A DNA stretch of 64,000 nt. It comes from Pseudomonas quebecensis (GTDB taxonomy: Bacteria; Pseudomonadota; Gammaproteobacteria; Pseudomonadales; Pseudomonadaceae). How positions within the stretch are numbered: position 1 is the stretch's first letter; each line of letters starts with the position of its first letter. The notes below the pieces were generated by a model. It worked only from the letters and a program-made list of their open reading frames with translations, ran no database searches and was not told the origin of the DNA. Both the position numbers and the translations under genes were made by a program. The stretch is from NCBI RefSeq assembly GCF_026410085.1, contig NZ_CP112866.1, forward strand, positions 1,426,001 through 1,490,000, written 5' to 3'. Of the stretch, positions 55,363 to 63,296 are shown piece after piece.

Positions 55363-56171
55363 TGAACCGTCCCGTCGACCTCAAGACCAAGACCCGGCCG
55401 CAGCTGGCGCTGGAATCCTACCTGGATGCCCTGCTGCAGGAAGCAACCGACGAAGATCTGCCGGAACCGGTGCTGGTACTGGAGCCGATAGTCGAAACCA
55501 GCAGTGCGCTGGATGAATTCCAATTGGCCGTGCTGGAAGAGCAGGCACGGGACGCCCGGATCGTGGTGCCTGTCGCCGCGCCGGCCGTCGTTGTGGTGCC
55601 GGAGCCTGTGGTGCCGGCGCCCGTGGTCGTCGAACCGGTGGTGCAAGTGCACCTGCCACCGAGCATCACTCCGCCTCCGGCAAGCGGCGATGGCCGCCCG
55701 GCATGGGCCGCCGAGCCGTTCGAATGCCTGTTGTTCGACGTCGCCGGTCTGACCCTGGCGGTGCCCCTGGTGTGCCTGGGTTCGATCTATTCGCTCGAAG
55801 GTCACGAGCTTACGCCGCTGTTCGGGCAGCCGGAATGGTTCCTCGGCATCCTGCCCAGCCAGGCCGGCAACCTTAAGGTGCTGGATACCGCGCGCTGGGT
55901 GATGCCCGACCGCTACCGCGACGATTTCCGCCAGGGCTTGCAGTACGTGATCTCCGTTCAGGGCTATGAGTGGGGGCTGGCGGTGCATCAGGTCAGCCGC
56001 TCGTTGCGCCTGGACCCCAACGAAATCAAATGGCGCAGCCACCGGGGCCAGCGGCCCTGGCTGGCCGGCACCGTGATCGAACACATGTGCGCGTTGCTTG
56101 ACGTCGCCGAACTGGCCGAGTTGATCGCCAGCGGTGCCGTCAAGTCGATGCCCGGTAACAAACGCAGTTGA
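55359..56171 (+). CDS. CheW-domain protein ParP-like
   Basis: This 270-residue protein has a Pro/Val-rich N-terminal half (about 25-115), with VVPEPVVPAPVVVEPVV, that probably binds the ParC-like ATPase. The C-terminal CheW-like domain (about 120-255) includes FECLLFDVAGLTLAVPLVCL. In Vibrio, ParP enters the receptor-kinase array through such a domain and tethers it at the pole. Two tandem ATGs overlap the parC-like stop. Confidence 0.87.
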   Translation: MMNRPVDLKTKTRPQLALESYLDALLQEATDEDLPEPVLVLEPIVETSSALDEFQLAVLEEQARDARIVVPVAAPAVVVVPEPVVPAPVVVEPVVQVHLPPSITPPPASGDGRPAWAAEPFECLLFDVAGLTLAVPLVCLGSIYSLEGHELTPLFGQPEWFLGILPSQAGNLKVLDTARWVMPDRYRDDFRQGLQYVISVQGYEWGLAVHQVSRSLRLDPNEIKWRSHRGQRPWLAGTVIEHMCALLDVAELAELIASGAVKSMPGNKRS

Positions 56172-56254
56172 TTGAACACGCCGGCCGCACGGGTGTGCGG
56201 TCGCCGAACGAAGCACACACGCCGTATCCAACGGCATTTGAAGGGGTCATGGGT

Positions 56255-56740
56255 ATGAATATGTCAGCATCAGCACAAAAAGGCTCGGACGATCCGATTC
56301 TGCAATGGGTGACCTTCAAGCTGGACAACGAGACCTACGGCATTAACGTGATGCGCGTGCAGGAAGTGCTGCGCTACACCGAGATCGCCCCGGTCCCGGG
56401 TGCGCCGAGCTATGTGCTCGGCATCATCAACCTGCGCGGCAACGTCGTGACCGTGATCGACACGCGCCAGCGTTTCGGCCTGGACACCGCTGAAGTCACC
56501 GACAACACGCGCATCGTCATCATTGAAGCCGACAAGCAAGTGGTCGGTATCCTAGTCGACAGCGTCGCCGAAGTGGTCTACCTGCGCCAATCGGAAGTGG
56601 AAACCGCGCCGAACGTGGGCAACGAAGAGTCGGCCAAGTTTATCCAGGGCGTGTGCAACAAGAACAACGAACTGTTGATTCTGGTTGAGCTGGACAAAAT
56701 GATGAGCGAAGAAGAGTGGTCGGAACTGGAGAGCATCTGA
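56255..56740 (+). CDS. cheW: Chemotaxis coupling protein CheW
   Basis: This 161-residue protein links receptors with CheA. The SH3-like fold is marked by WVTFKLDNETYGINVMRVQE, GIINLRGNVVTVIDTRQRFG and VGILVDSVAEVVYL. Three ATGs are close together; the one at 56255 is eight bases after AAGGGG and is preferred to 56249 or 56261. It is followed without a gap by the DUF2802 gene. Confidence 0.95.
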   Translation: MNMSASAQKGSDDPILQWVTFKLDNETYGINVMRVQEVLRYTEIAPVPGAPSYVLGIINLRGNVVTVIDTRQRFGLDTAEVTDNTRIVIIEADKQVVGILVDSVAEVVYLRQSEVETAPNVGNEESAKFIQGVCNKNNELLILVELDKMMSEEEWSELESI

Positions 56741-57133
56741 TTGTTCCTTGAGGTCGCGGTGATCGTCCTGGCCCTGTTGTGGGCCGGGACCCTGGGTTTT
56801 CTGCTGCGCTACATGGCCCAGCAGCGCGAATTGGCACTGCAGCAGGCCGAGCGCGAGGCTGTGCGCGATCGGCGCATTCTGGAACTGGTCAAGCGCGTCG
56901 ACCATTACCAGAAGAGCGCGGTGCGGGTCGGGGATGAGGTGCATGAACTGCGCGCGATCCTCGCTCCGATGCCGGACAAGCTCGAGCAGCTGGAGCAGCG
57001 CGATCCTGCCAACCTGTCGTTTGCCCAGGCGGCGAAGCTGGTGGGGATGGGCGCGACGGTGGACGACCTGACCCAGTCGTGCGGCTTGACCCAGGCTGAG
57101 GCGCAGTTGATGAGTAAGTTGCACAAGAGCTGA
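56741..57133 (+). CDS. DUF2802 membrane-anchored protein of the che operon
   Basis: This 130-residue protein has an N-terminal membrane helix (about 2-24, FLEVAVIVLALLWAGTLGFL) and a coiled coil rich in Glu, Arg and Gln. The compact C-terminal DUF2802-type domain includes LSFAQAAKLVGMGATVDDLT and QSCGLTQAEAQLMSKLHKS, which resembles a helix-turn-helix. The start is TTG directly after the cheW stop. Conserved linkage to cheW in pseudomonads suggests a role in the signalling array, but the function is unknown. Confidence 0.85.
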   Translation: MFLEVAVIVLALLWAGTLGFLLRYMAQQRELALQQAEREAVRDRRILELVKRVDHYQKSAVRVGDEVHELRAILAPMPDKLEQLEQRDPANLSFAQAAKLVGMGATVDDLTQSCGLTQAEAQLMSKLHKS

Positions 57134-57142
57134 TTGCGTCTG

Positions 57143-57190
57143 TGCCGAGCAGGGCAAGCCTGCTCACTACAGAACCAGGTGTCAGGCGTT
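57143..57190. repeat. REP-like palindrome after the che operon
   Basis: GAGCAGGGCAAGCCTGCTC followed by ACTACAG and a CAGGTGTCAG tail is a degenerate relative of the repeat class at 36.2-36.3 kb, which also ends in CTCACTACAGA. It probably marks the end of the chemotaxis transcript. Confidence 0.6.
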
Positions 57191-57314
57191 AAGGAGCGTC
57201 GCGCCTGCGATGGGGAGCGCCCGGCCGCCCAATTAATTTCCAATCCCACTGACTTTTTTCTTCTCCTCCAAGGTCCACATCCTTCAAGCACCTTTGAATC
57301 AGGAGATTCCCCGC

Positions 57315-58235
57315 ATGAGCACCCCCAAGGCACTGTTGATCCTTCACGGCAAGCAAGCCCTCAACGAGGACGTGCGCAGCGCCGTGCTGGCCCGGCGTGA
57401 GCAGGGTTGGGAGCTGGCAGTGCGGGTGACGTGGGAGGGCGGCGACGCTCGGCGCCTGGTGGGCGAGGCGTTGGAGCAGGGCTATACGCACATCATTGCC
57501 GGCGGCGGCGACGGCACCTTGCGCGACGTGGCCGAGGCGATGGCCCAGGCCAGGGCCGATGCCAGCCTGGTACTGATGCCGCTGGGCACCGCCAATGATT
57601 TTGCCAAGGCCGCCGGGGTGCCGTTGGAACCGGCCCAGGCCCTGGCACTGCTGGACGTGGCGCCGCGGGCGATCGACCTGGGCCAGGTGGGCGGCCAGGT
57701 TTTTCTGAACATGGCCACCGGTGGGTTCGGCAGCCAGGTCACCGCCAATACCTCCGAAGACTTGAAGAAAGTCCTGGGCGGCGCGGCGTATCTGTTTACC
57801 GGCCTCACGCGTTTCAGCGAGTTGAAGGCTGCCTACGGCGAGCTGGAAGGCCCGGATTTCCAGTGGAAGGGCGAGATGCTGGCGCTGGGCATCGGCAACG
57901 GTCGCCAGGCCGGCGGTGGGCATGTACTGTGCCCGCAGGCAATGGCCGATGACGGTTTGCTCGATGTGAGCATTCTGCCGGCGCCGCAGGAAGTGGTCGG
58001 CACTTTGCGCGAGCTGATGAGCAATGGCTGGGGGTTGGACAACATGTTCGTGCGCGCGCGCCTGCCGTGGGTGCAGATCAAACAGGCCGAAGGGCTTTAC
58101 ATCAATCTGGACGGCGAACCGCTCAAGGGCGACGACCTGCGTTTCGAAACACTGCCCAAGGCGCTGCGGGTGCACCTGCCGCTGGGCTCGCCCCTAGTCG
58201 TCCAGGCTGATGATCTTCTCGCGCACCGCGAATAA
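57315..58235 (+). CDS. YegS-like lipid kinase
   Basis: This 306-residue diacylglycerol-kinase-fold protein has the ATP-binding signature HIIAGGGDGTLRDVAEAMAQ, the following LMPLGTANDFAKAAGVPL, and the C-terminal VSILPAPQEVVGTLRELM and NLDGEPLKGDDLRFE. YegS of E. coli phosphorylates phosphatidylglycerol in vitro; the natural substrate here is unknown. AGGAG lies nine bases before the ATG. Its last 42 bases overlap the end of the convergent response-regulator gene. Confidence 0.92.
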   Translation: MSTPKALLILHGKQALNEDVRSAVLARREQGWELAVRVTWEGGDARRLVGEALEQGYTHIIAGGGDGTLRDVAEAMAQARADASLVLMPLGTANDFAKAAGVPLEPAQALALLDVAPRAIDLGQVGGQVFLNMATGGFGSQVTANTSEDLKKVLGGAAYLFTGLTRFSELKAAYGELEGPDFQWKGEMLALGIGNGRQAGGGHVLCPQAMADDGLLDVSILPAPQEVVGTLRELMSNGWGLDNMFVRARLPWVQIKQAEGLYINLDGEPLKGDDLRFETLPKALRVHLPLGSPLVVQADDLLAHRE

Positions 58236-58853
58236 CACCAGCCCCGCCACGTCGAATATCTGCAGGCGCTTCATGATCTGCGAGCGATGGGCTTCCACGG
58301 TCTTGATGCTCAACCCCAGCCCGTGGGCGATCTCGCGGGTGGACTTGCCGCGTACGATCAGGCGCAGGATCTCCAACTGGCGCGGCGTGAGGTTGTGGCT
58401 GTGGCCGACCGGCACGGCGGGCCCCTGGCTGCGTACCAGCGCCTGGCTGATCACCGTGTGGGCGATCGCCGGGCTCAGGTAGCGCTCATTGTTGCGCAGC
58501 GCGCGCAGGGCGTGTTCCAGCTCGTTGGCGCTGGTGTCCTTGAGCAGGTAGCCATGGGCGCCGGCTTCCAGTGCGCACATGATCAGTTCCGGGTCGGTGT
58601 GCATCGACAGGATCAGCACCTTGCAGCGGGGATAGGCGCTTTTGAGCTGCTGCAGCGCGTCAAGGCCGCTGGTGTGCTTCATCGACAGGTCCAGCAGCAC
58701 CATATCGGGTTGCAGCACGTGGAATTGCTCCAGCAACTGCGCGCCGTCGCTGGCTTCGCCGATCACCGTATAGCCGGGAATATCCTGGATCAACGCACGC
58801 ACGCCGGCCCTGATCAGTGCATGGTCATCCACCAGGAGTAATGTGCAGGTCAC
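58194..58853 (-). CDS. NarL/LuxR-family response regulator
   Basis: This 219-residue protein has a receiver domain with D55 (DMVLLDLSMKHTSG) and a C-terminal LuxR helix-turn-helix (about 150-210) containing LTPRQLEILRLIVRGKSTRE followed by IAHGLGLSIKTVEAHR. Its start overlaps the stop of the upstream sensor gene by four bases, so the two form a two-component pair. Target genes are not known. Its 3' end overlaps the lipid kinase gene on the other strand. Confidence 0.92.
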   Translation of the reverse strand: MTCTLLLVDDHALIRAGVRALIQDIPGYTVIGEASDGAQLLEQFHVLQPDMVLLDLSMKHTSGLDALQQLKSAYPRCKVLILSMHTDPELIMCALEAGAHGYLLKDTSANELEHALRALRNNERYLSPAIAHTVISQALVRSQGPAVPVGHSHNLTPRQLEILRLIVRGKSTREIAHGLGLSIKTVEAHRSQIMKRLQIFDVAGLVLFAVREKIISLDD

Positions 58854-59743
58854 TCGAGAACCTTAGGGGAGCTGGCCCGTTCGAGGGCGCGCGGCGCCCA
58901 GGGAAAAAGTGCGTCGATGCGTGTGCCATGACCAGGCTGACTGTTGACCGACAGCGTGCCGCCCAGTTGATCAATGCGTTCGGCCATGCCGGCCATGCCC
59001 CGCTGGCCTTCGCGGCCTGGGTTGCCGGCGGGCAGGAAGCCCTGGCCGTCGTCACTGATGCTCAGCGACAGCCCTTCGGGCAGGCGTTGCAGGCGCACCA
59101 GCAGGTTATGCGCGTGAGCATGACGCAGCATGTTGGTTACCGCTTCCTGGGTGATGCGAAACGCCGCCACGGCCATCTCTTCCGGGATGCCGGTAAGCCG
59201 CTGCTGGCATTCCAGGCTCCAGTGCACAGGGGTGTTTTCAAGGGTCTTGAGCAAATGCGCGCGCAGACTGGCTTCCAGCCCCAGGCTGGTCAGTTGCCGG
59301 GGATTGAGGATGGCCGACACGTCGCGCACCTTGGCCAGGGTCTCGTTCAGCGTATTGCATAGCACCGCGCATTGGCTTTGCAGGTCTTGCGGCAGGCGAC
59401 GCTTGAGCCATTCACTTTGCAGCTTGGCGGCGGTCAGTAATTGGCCGATGTCGTCATGCAGTTCGCGGCTGAGGCGGTGACGTTCGTTTTCCTGCACCTG
59501 CAGCAGGCGATCGGCCAGTTCCTGCGGCTGCAGGCGAATGGACTTGCGCGAGCGCCACTGTTGCAGGCCGAGTACCAGCAGCGTGGCCAGGTTCAGCAGC
59601 AATACGCTCAGCGGCAACGGGGCGGCGTGGTTAAAGGCCCACAGGCTGATCAGCAGCGAGGCAAGGCACAGGCCAAAGATCAGGCGGCGAGCATGGCTGC
59701 GGGACGCGGACCTGGCGAGGAGTGACTTGAGGCTGGCGTACAT
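58850..59743 (-). CDS. NarX/UhpB-type sensor histidine kinase
   Basis: This 297-residue protein has two N-terminal membrane helices (about 20-38 and 42-62) with almost no periplasmic loop, then a HisKA_3 domain with the phospho-acceptor in SRELHDDIGQLLTAAKLQ. A short HATPase domain follows with ITQEAVTNMLRHAHAHN and SISDDGQGFLPAG. The signal is probably sensed in the membrane or the cytosol. The start at 59743 gives MYASLKSLLARS; the extended frame to 59896 lacks a ribosome binding site and membrane features. It is coupled to the response regulator by an ATGA overlap. Confidence 0.9.
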   Translation of the reverse strand: MYASLKSLLARSASRSHARRLIFGLCLASLLISLWAFNHAAPLPLSVLLLNLATLLVLGLQQWRSRKSIRLQPQELADRLLQVQENERHRLSRELHDDIGQLLTAAKLQSEWLKRRLPQDLQSQCAVLCNTLNETLAKVRDVSAILNPRQLTSLGLEASLRAHLLKTLENTPVHWSLECQQRLTGIPEEMAVAAFRITQEAVTNMLRHAHAHNLLVRLQRLPEGLSLSISDDGQGFLPAGNPGREGQRGMAGMAERIDQLGGTLSVNSQPGHGTRIDALFPWAPRALERASSPKVLE

Positions 59744-60069
59744 AGCGGATGGAGCCAATGAGAAGTCGTTGCGAAAGTTCGGACACGTCTGACGAGGCTC
59801 AGTCTGAAGTGCATGGCCGAAGCGTTTATATACAAGAAGTTCAATGACTTCGAGCGGCGCATAGTACCACCCCTGTAACCGTTGGTCGCCTGGCACCAGG
59901 CGGCGTTGGTCGATTATCCCGGTTGATGGACAGAGACAGTCTCAACGCATTAACTCAGAATGTTTTACAAGTTATGCGAACTTGTATAGTTATTCTGTCG
60001 TTGATGGCTAAATGATATTTTGCGTATGTCGCTTTTAGATAATCCGTCGCCTTAGAAGACCGCTGCCCA
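59744..60069. other. AT-rich gene-free spacer upstream of the sensor kinase
   Basis: This 326-base gap lies between the small Hpt-like gene and the sensor kinase. It is AT-rich compared with the rest of the window, especially 59940-60055, and contains one perfect palindrome (listed separately). I see no credible gene. Confidence 0.65.
59966..59986. promoter_or_regulatory. Perfect 8-bp-arm palindrome, possible operator
   Basis: TACAAGTT and AACTTGTA are exact inverted arms around ATGCG, inside AT-rich DNA about 220 bases upstream of the sensor kinase start. The form suits a dimeric repressor or activator site. No T-run follows in either direction, so a terminator is less likely. Confidence 0.5.
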
Positions 60070-60519
60070 TCACCACATATGATGCAAACGTTGCTGCGGC
60101 TTGTGGCTGAATGTCTTCTGCGGAATCTGCAGCGTAACCGTGGCGATGAGGGTGGTTTGTTCGGTGTCATCCAGCGCCAATTCGCCGGTCCTGGTGTCGA
60201 TCAACTCCAGCTGCCACGCCAGCAAGGTCAGGCAGGCATGCAATGCCTCCAGGGCCTGGTCATGCAGTTGCAAGGGGTTCTGCGCGTTGGCGATCAGGGT
60301 CTGGATATGCCGCGAGAATTCACCGATCGCCTGCAGGGCCAGGGCGTCTGCCTTTTCGGCGAGCCTGCTGAGGCTGATTTTCATGCAGTCGATCGCGTCG
60401 CTGTCATTGCGAATCAGGTGCAGGTGGCTCAGGCATTCTTCCGATTTGTTCAGCAGCTTTTCTGCTTCGAGCAGAAATTCGGGCAGTGCGCGCTGCCATT
60501 CTTTACCGTCGTTCATCAT
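60070..60519 (-). CDS. Small helical protein, Hpt-like but lacking the histidine
   Basis: This 149-residue, mostly helical protein begins MMNDGKEWQRALPEFLLEAE and ends QKTFSHKPQQRLHHMW. The centre (DAIDCMKISLSRLAEKADAL, then ALQAIGEFSRHIQTLI) resembles a four-helix Hpt-like bundle, but there is no HxxKG phospho-acceptor, so phosphotransfer is unlikely. The start at 60519 follows GGAG by six bases. Its place between chemotaxis and two-component genes suggests a signalling partner. The function is unknown and the fold is inferred. Confidence 0.75.
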   Translation of the reverse strand: MMNDGKEWQRALPEFLLEAEKLLNKSEECLSHLHLIRNDSDAIDCMKISLSRLAEKADALALQAIGEFSRHIQTLIANAQNPLQLHDQALEALHACLTLLAWQLELIDTRTGELALDDTEQTTLIATVTLQIPQKTFSHKPQQRLHHMW

Positions 60520-60809
60520 GCAAGTCTCCACAACATACGGTCGGGTGATGAGATGTCGCTGCGGGTGAATGGCTTAAAACTAGCGCTGAAATTTGACTCG
60601 TACCTGTAGGTGGCTTCTGAGTTTTGAGTAGGAAACTTATTGAAATGGCGGTGACGGCGCGGCGCAGCCGCCATGCGCGGGCTTGATTGCACACCTTCTG
60701 TTGTCGCGACGTGGACGCCTGGAAGACCCAGGGGGCGAGGACTTGGGATGGCAAACAAAAGCCTGACTCCATTCATGCAATGAGAATGGCGTCACATTAA
60801 TGGCTATTA

Positions 60810-60824
60810 GATATTGCGAATATC
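60810..60824. promoter_or_regulatory. Perfect palindrome GATATT-N3-AATATC
   Basis: Exact six-base inverted arms around GCG lie about 290 bases upstream of the small Hpt-like gene's start and 250 bases upstream of cheV. It is a possible binding site; nothing else supports it. Confidence 0.4.
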
Positions 60825-60938
60825 AGGTTGGGCCTGATTGCGTATAGGGGAATCCCTTACACGATGGAACCTTACGTCGATTTGAGTGTCGCGCAATGGG
60901 CTCATTTGCCGTCATGAAGAGGCAGGCCCAGTAAAGCA

Positions 60939-60957
60939 TGATGTCAGTGTGACATCA
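60939..60957. promoter_or_regulatory. Perfect 19-bp palindrome upstream of the cheV promoter
   Basis: TGATGTCA and TGACATCA are exact inverted arms around GTG. The right end is 28 bases upstream of the FliA -35 element of cheV, a position suited to an activator or repressor that modulates that promoter. Confidence 0.55.
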
Positions 60958-60984
60958 ATTAATTTACGTGGCATGTTAACGGGG

Positions 60985-61011
60985 TCAAGATCTGGCGCTC
61001 GCCGCCGATAA
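60985..61011 (+). promoter_or_regulatory. FliA (sigma28) promoter of cheV
   Basis: TCAA at 60985-60988, exactly 15 bases, then a perfect GCCGATAA at 61004-61011. This is the best FliA site in the window and has the same spacing and -35 as the fliC promoter. It ends 63 bases before the cheV ATG. Confidence 0.9.
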
Positions 61012-61074
61012 ACCACTTAGTGAACTGCACAATCCCCAGGCGCAGCACTTACCAGCGCATTTCAGGAGCTCTTA

Positions 61075-62010
61075 ATGGCCGGCATTCTCGACACGGTAGA
61101 TCAACGCACGCAATTGGTGGGTGAGAATCGCCTGGAGATCCTCATGTTTCGCCTGGCCGGGCGGCAGCTGTTCGCCATTAACGTGTTCAAGGTGCAGGAA
61201 GTGCTGCAACTGCCCAAGCTCACGTTGATGCCCCAGCGCCACCCGTTTGTCTGCGGCGTGGTCAACCTGCGGGGCCAGACCCTGCCGGTGATCGACCTGT
61301 CCCAGGCGATTGGCATGCGCCCGCTGGTGCCGGGTCCGAACAGCACCATTATTGTGACCGAGTACAACCGCTCGGTGCAGGCGTTCCTGGTGGGCGGCGT
61401 GGACCGCATCGTCAACATGAACTGGGAAGCCATTCTGCCGCCGCCGACCAGTGCCGGTCGCCAGCATTACCTCACCGCCATCAGCAAGGTCGATGACCAG
61501 TTGGTGGAAATCATCGACGTGGAAAAAGTCCTCGCCGAGATCGTCCCGTACAACGCCAAGGTCTCGCGGGAGAAGCTCGAAGACCCGGTGCTCGAACGGG
61601 CCCGTGGCCGCGAAGTGCTGCTGGTGGACGACTCCAACGTGGCGCTGTCGCAGCTGCGTGACACCCTCGGCCAGTTGGGGATCAAGATGCACATCGCCAG
61701 CGACGGCCTCAAAGCGCTGAACATGCTCAAGTCCTGGGCCGACGCCGGGCACGTGATGACCGACAAGCTGCTGATGATCTTCACCGACGCGGAAATGCCG
61801 GAAATGGACGGCTACCGCCTTACCACGGAGATCCGCAACGACCCACGCCTGCGCAAGCTGTACGTGGTGCTGCACACGTCGCTGTCGGGCAGCTTCAACG
61901 AATCGATGGTCAAGAAGGTCGGGTGCGACAACTTCCTGTCCAAATTCCAACCCGACAAACTGGTGGATGTGGTGCGTCAGCGACTGATGCTGGACGAACA
62001 GCCGGCTTGA
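61075..62010 (+). CDS. cheV: Chemotaxis protein CheV
   Basis: This 311-residue protein fuses a CheW-like coupling domain (about 15-160; VVNLRGQTLPVIDLSQAIG) to a receiver domain (about 178-305) with phospho-acceptor D238 in FTDAEMPEMDGYRLT. CheV couples particular receptors to CheA and may aid adaptation as a phosphate sink. It is transcribed alone from a FliA-type promoter, separate from the main che operon. The start is the ATG at 61075, with AGGAG upstream. Confidence 0.95.
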   Translation: MAGILDTVDQRTQLVGENRLEILMFRLAGRQLFAINVFKVQEVLQLPKLTLMPQRHPFVCGVVNLRGQTLPVIDLSQAIGMRPLVPGPNSTIIVTEYNRSVQAFLVGGVDRIVNMNWEAILPPPTSAGRQHYLTAISKVDDQLVEIIDVEKVLAEIVPYNAKVSREKLEDPVLERARGREVLLVDDSNVALSQLRDTLGQLGIKMHIASDGLKALNMLKSWADAGHVMTDKLLMIFTDAEMPEMDGYRLTTEIRNDPRLRKLYVVLHTSLSGSFNESMVKKVGCDNFLSKFQPDKLVDVVRQRLMLDEQPA

Positions 62011-62049
62011 CCTTAGGGTGACGGCTTCGTCTCCCAGGAATGCAGGCCC

Positions 62050-62856
62050 ATGCTTCGTCTCAGCGCGTTGTACCGTTATCCCTTGAAATCCGGCAAGGCC
62101 CAGTCCTTGCCGCATGTCGGCCTGGATAAACTCGGGCTGGACGGGGATCGACGCTGGATGCTGGTGGACGAACCCAGCGGGCGCTTCCTGACGCAGCGCA
62201 CCGAAAACAAAATGAGCCAACTGTCGGCATTGTGGAACAGCGCCGGCGGCCTGACCCTGAGTTCCCCCGGCCACACCTCCCTCGACGTTGCGTTGCCCGG
62301 CGAAGACGCCAACTTGCGTGGCGTGACCATCTGGCGCGACACCGTGCGCCTGCCGGACGCCGGCGACGCCGCGGCGGCGTGGGTCAGCGAATTTATCGGC
62401 AAGCCGACCCGACTGGTGCACATGCCGCCGCAACGTGCGCGTACCACGCAGTCCGGCTATGGCCGGGACGATGATCAGGTGGCGCTGGCCGACGGTTATC
62501 CCTTGCTGCTGATTGGCCAGGCCTCCCTGGACGACCTGTCCGAGAAGGTCGGCCGCCCCATGGAGATGCTGCGCTTTCGGCCCAACCTGGTGATCGAAGG
62601 CGCCGACGCGTTTGCCGAAGACAGCTGGAAGCGCCTGCGCATCGGCGACGTGGAGTTCCGGGTGGTCAAGCCGTGCTCGCGGTGCATTCTCACCACCATC
62701 GACCCGCGCACCGGTGAGCGCAGCGCCGATCGCGAACCGTTCGCCACCTTGAATGGTTACCGCAAGACCGAAGCCGGCGCGATGTTTGGCCAGAACCTGG
62801 TCAACGATGGCGTGGGCCGCCTGGAAGTCGGCATGCCAGTGACAATCCTCGAATAA
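62050..62856 (+). CDS. MOSC domain protein (YcbX type)
   Basis: This 268-residue protein has a MOSC N-terminal beta-barrel (about 1-120; LYRYPLKSGKAQSLPHVGLD, LGLDGDRRWMLVD) and a MOSC domain (about 125-265) with the conserved cysteine motif FRVVKPCSRCILTTIDPRTG. Such proteins bind the molybdenum cofactor; E. coli YcbX and YiiM reduce N-hydroxylated compounds. There is no 2Fe-2S domain at the C terminus, unlike full-length YcbX (about 369 residues). It lies 39 bases after cheV but is probably unrelated in function. Confidence 0.9.
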   Translation: MLRLSALYRYPLKSGKAQSLPHVGLDKLGLDGDRRWMLVDEPSGRFLTQRTENKMSQLSALWNSAGGLTLSSPGHTSLDVALPGEDANLRGVTIWRDTVRLPDAGDAAAAWVSEFIGKPTRLVHMPPQRARTTQSGYGRDDDQVALADGYPLLLIGQASLDDLSEKVGRPMEMLRFRPNLVIEGADAFAEDSWKRLRIGDVEFRVVKPCSRCILTTIDPRTGERSADREPFATLNGYRKTEAGAMFGQNLVNDGVGRLEVGMPVTILE

Positions 62857-62870
62857 TTCAGCGCCCATAC

Positions 62871-62905
62871 AAAAATGCCCGTCTCCAGGAGACGGGCATT
62901 TTTTT
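62871..62905. terminator. Bidirectional intrinsic terminator
   Basis: AAAAATGCCCGTCTC, a CAG loop and GAGACGGGCATTTTT form a perfect 15-pair stem with A- and T-runs on either side. It lies between the convergent MOSC and ppnP genes and can serve both. Confidence 0.95.
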
Positions 62906-62919
62906 GCCGGGCGGAATCC

Positions 62920-63204
62920 TCAGCCGCGGTATTCGCACAGGTAAGCGGTGTCGACCTCGACCTTCAGCTGGAATTTGCTGTTGGCCGGTACGTTGAACTG
63001 GCTGCCGGCGGCGAAGGTCTGCCAGTCGTCGGCGTCCGGCAGTTTGACGGTCAGGGCGCCCGAGACCACGTGCATGATTTCACGCTGGGCGGTGCCGAAC
63101 TCATATTCACCCGGGGCCATCACGCCGATGGTCGCCGGGCCTTCAGCGGTGCCGAACGCGATCGACTTGACGGTGCCGTCGAAGTACTCGTTGACTTTGA
63201 ACAT
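62920..63204 (-). CDS. ppnP: Pyrimidine/purine nucleoside phosphorylase PpnP
   Basis: This 94-residue cupin protein (former DUF1255/YaiE) begins [20 protein letters not shown]. It contains [20 protein letters not shown] and the [20 protein letters not shown] strand, essentially the full family pattern. E. coli PpnP splits several nucleosides with phosphate into base and ribose-1-phosphate. GAGGATTCGCCC precedes the ATG. It shares the bidirectional terminator with the MOSC gene. Confidence 0.94.
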   Translation of the reverse strand: MFKVNEYFDGTVKSIAFGTAEGPATIGVMAPGEYEFGTAQREIMHVVSGALTVKLPDADDWQTFAAGSQFNVPANSKFQLKVEVDTAYLCEYRG

Positions 63205-63296
63205 GGGCGAATCCTCGGAAAAGTTGCCTTCCCTGCAGGAGCGAGGGCAGCGTTATGGAAAAGGTCGGCCAGTATGCCCAAGCGTGGCAAGGCTGC

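Larger units (their letters stand above)
60520..61074. other. 555-base spacer upstream of cheV
   Basis: The spacer separates a minus-strand gene from plus-strand cheV. It contains two perfect palindromes and a FliA promoter, listed separately, and no credible gene. Its length and AT content are greater than needed for two simple promoters. Confidence 0.7.
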
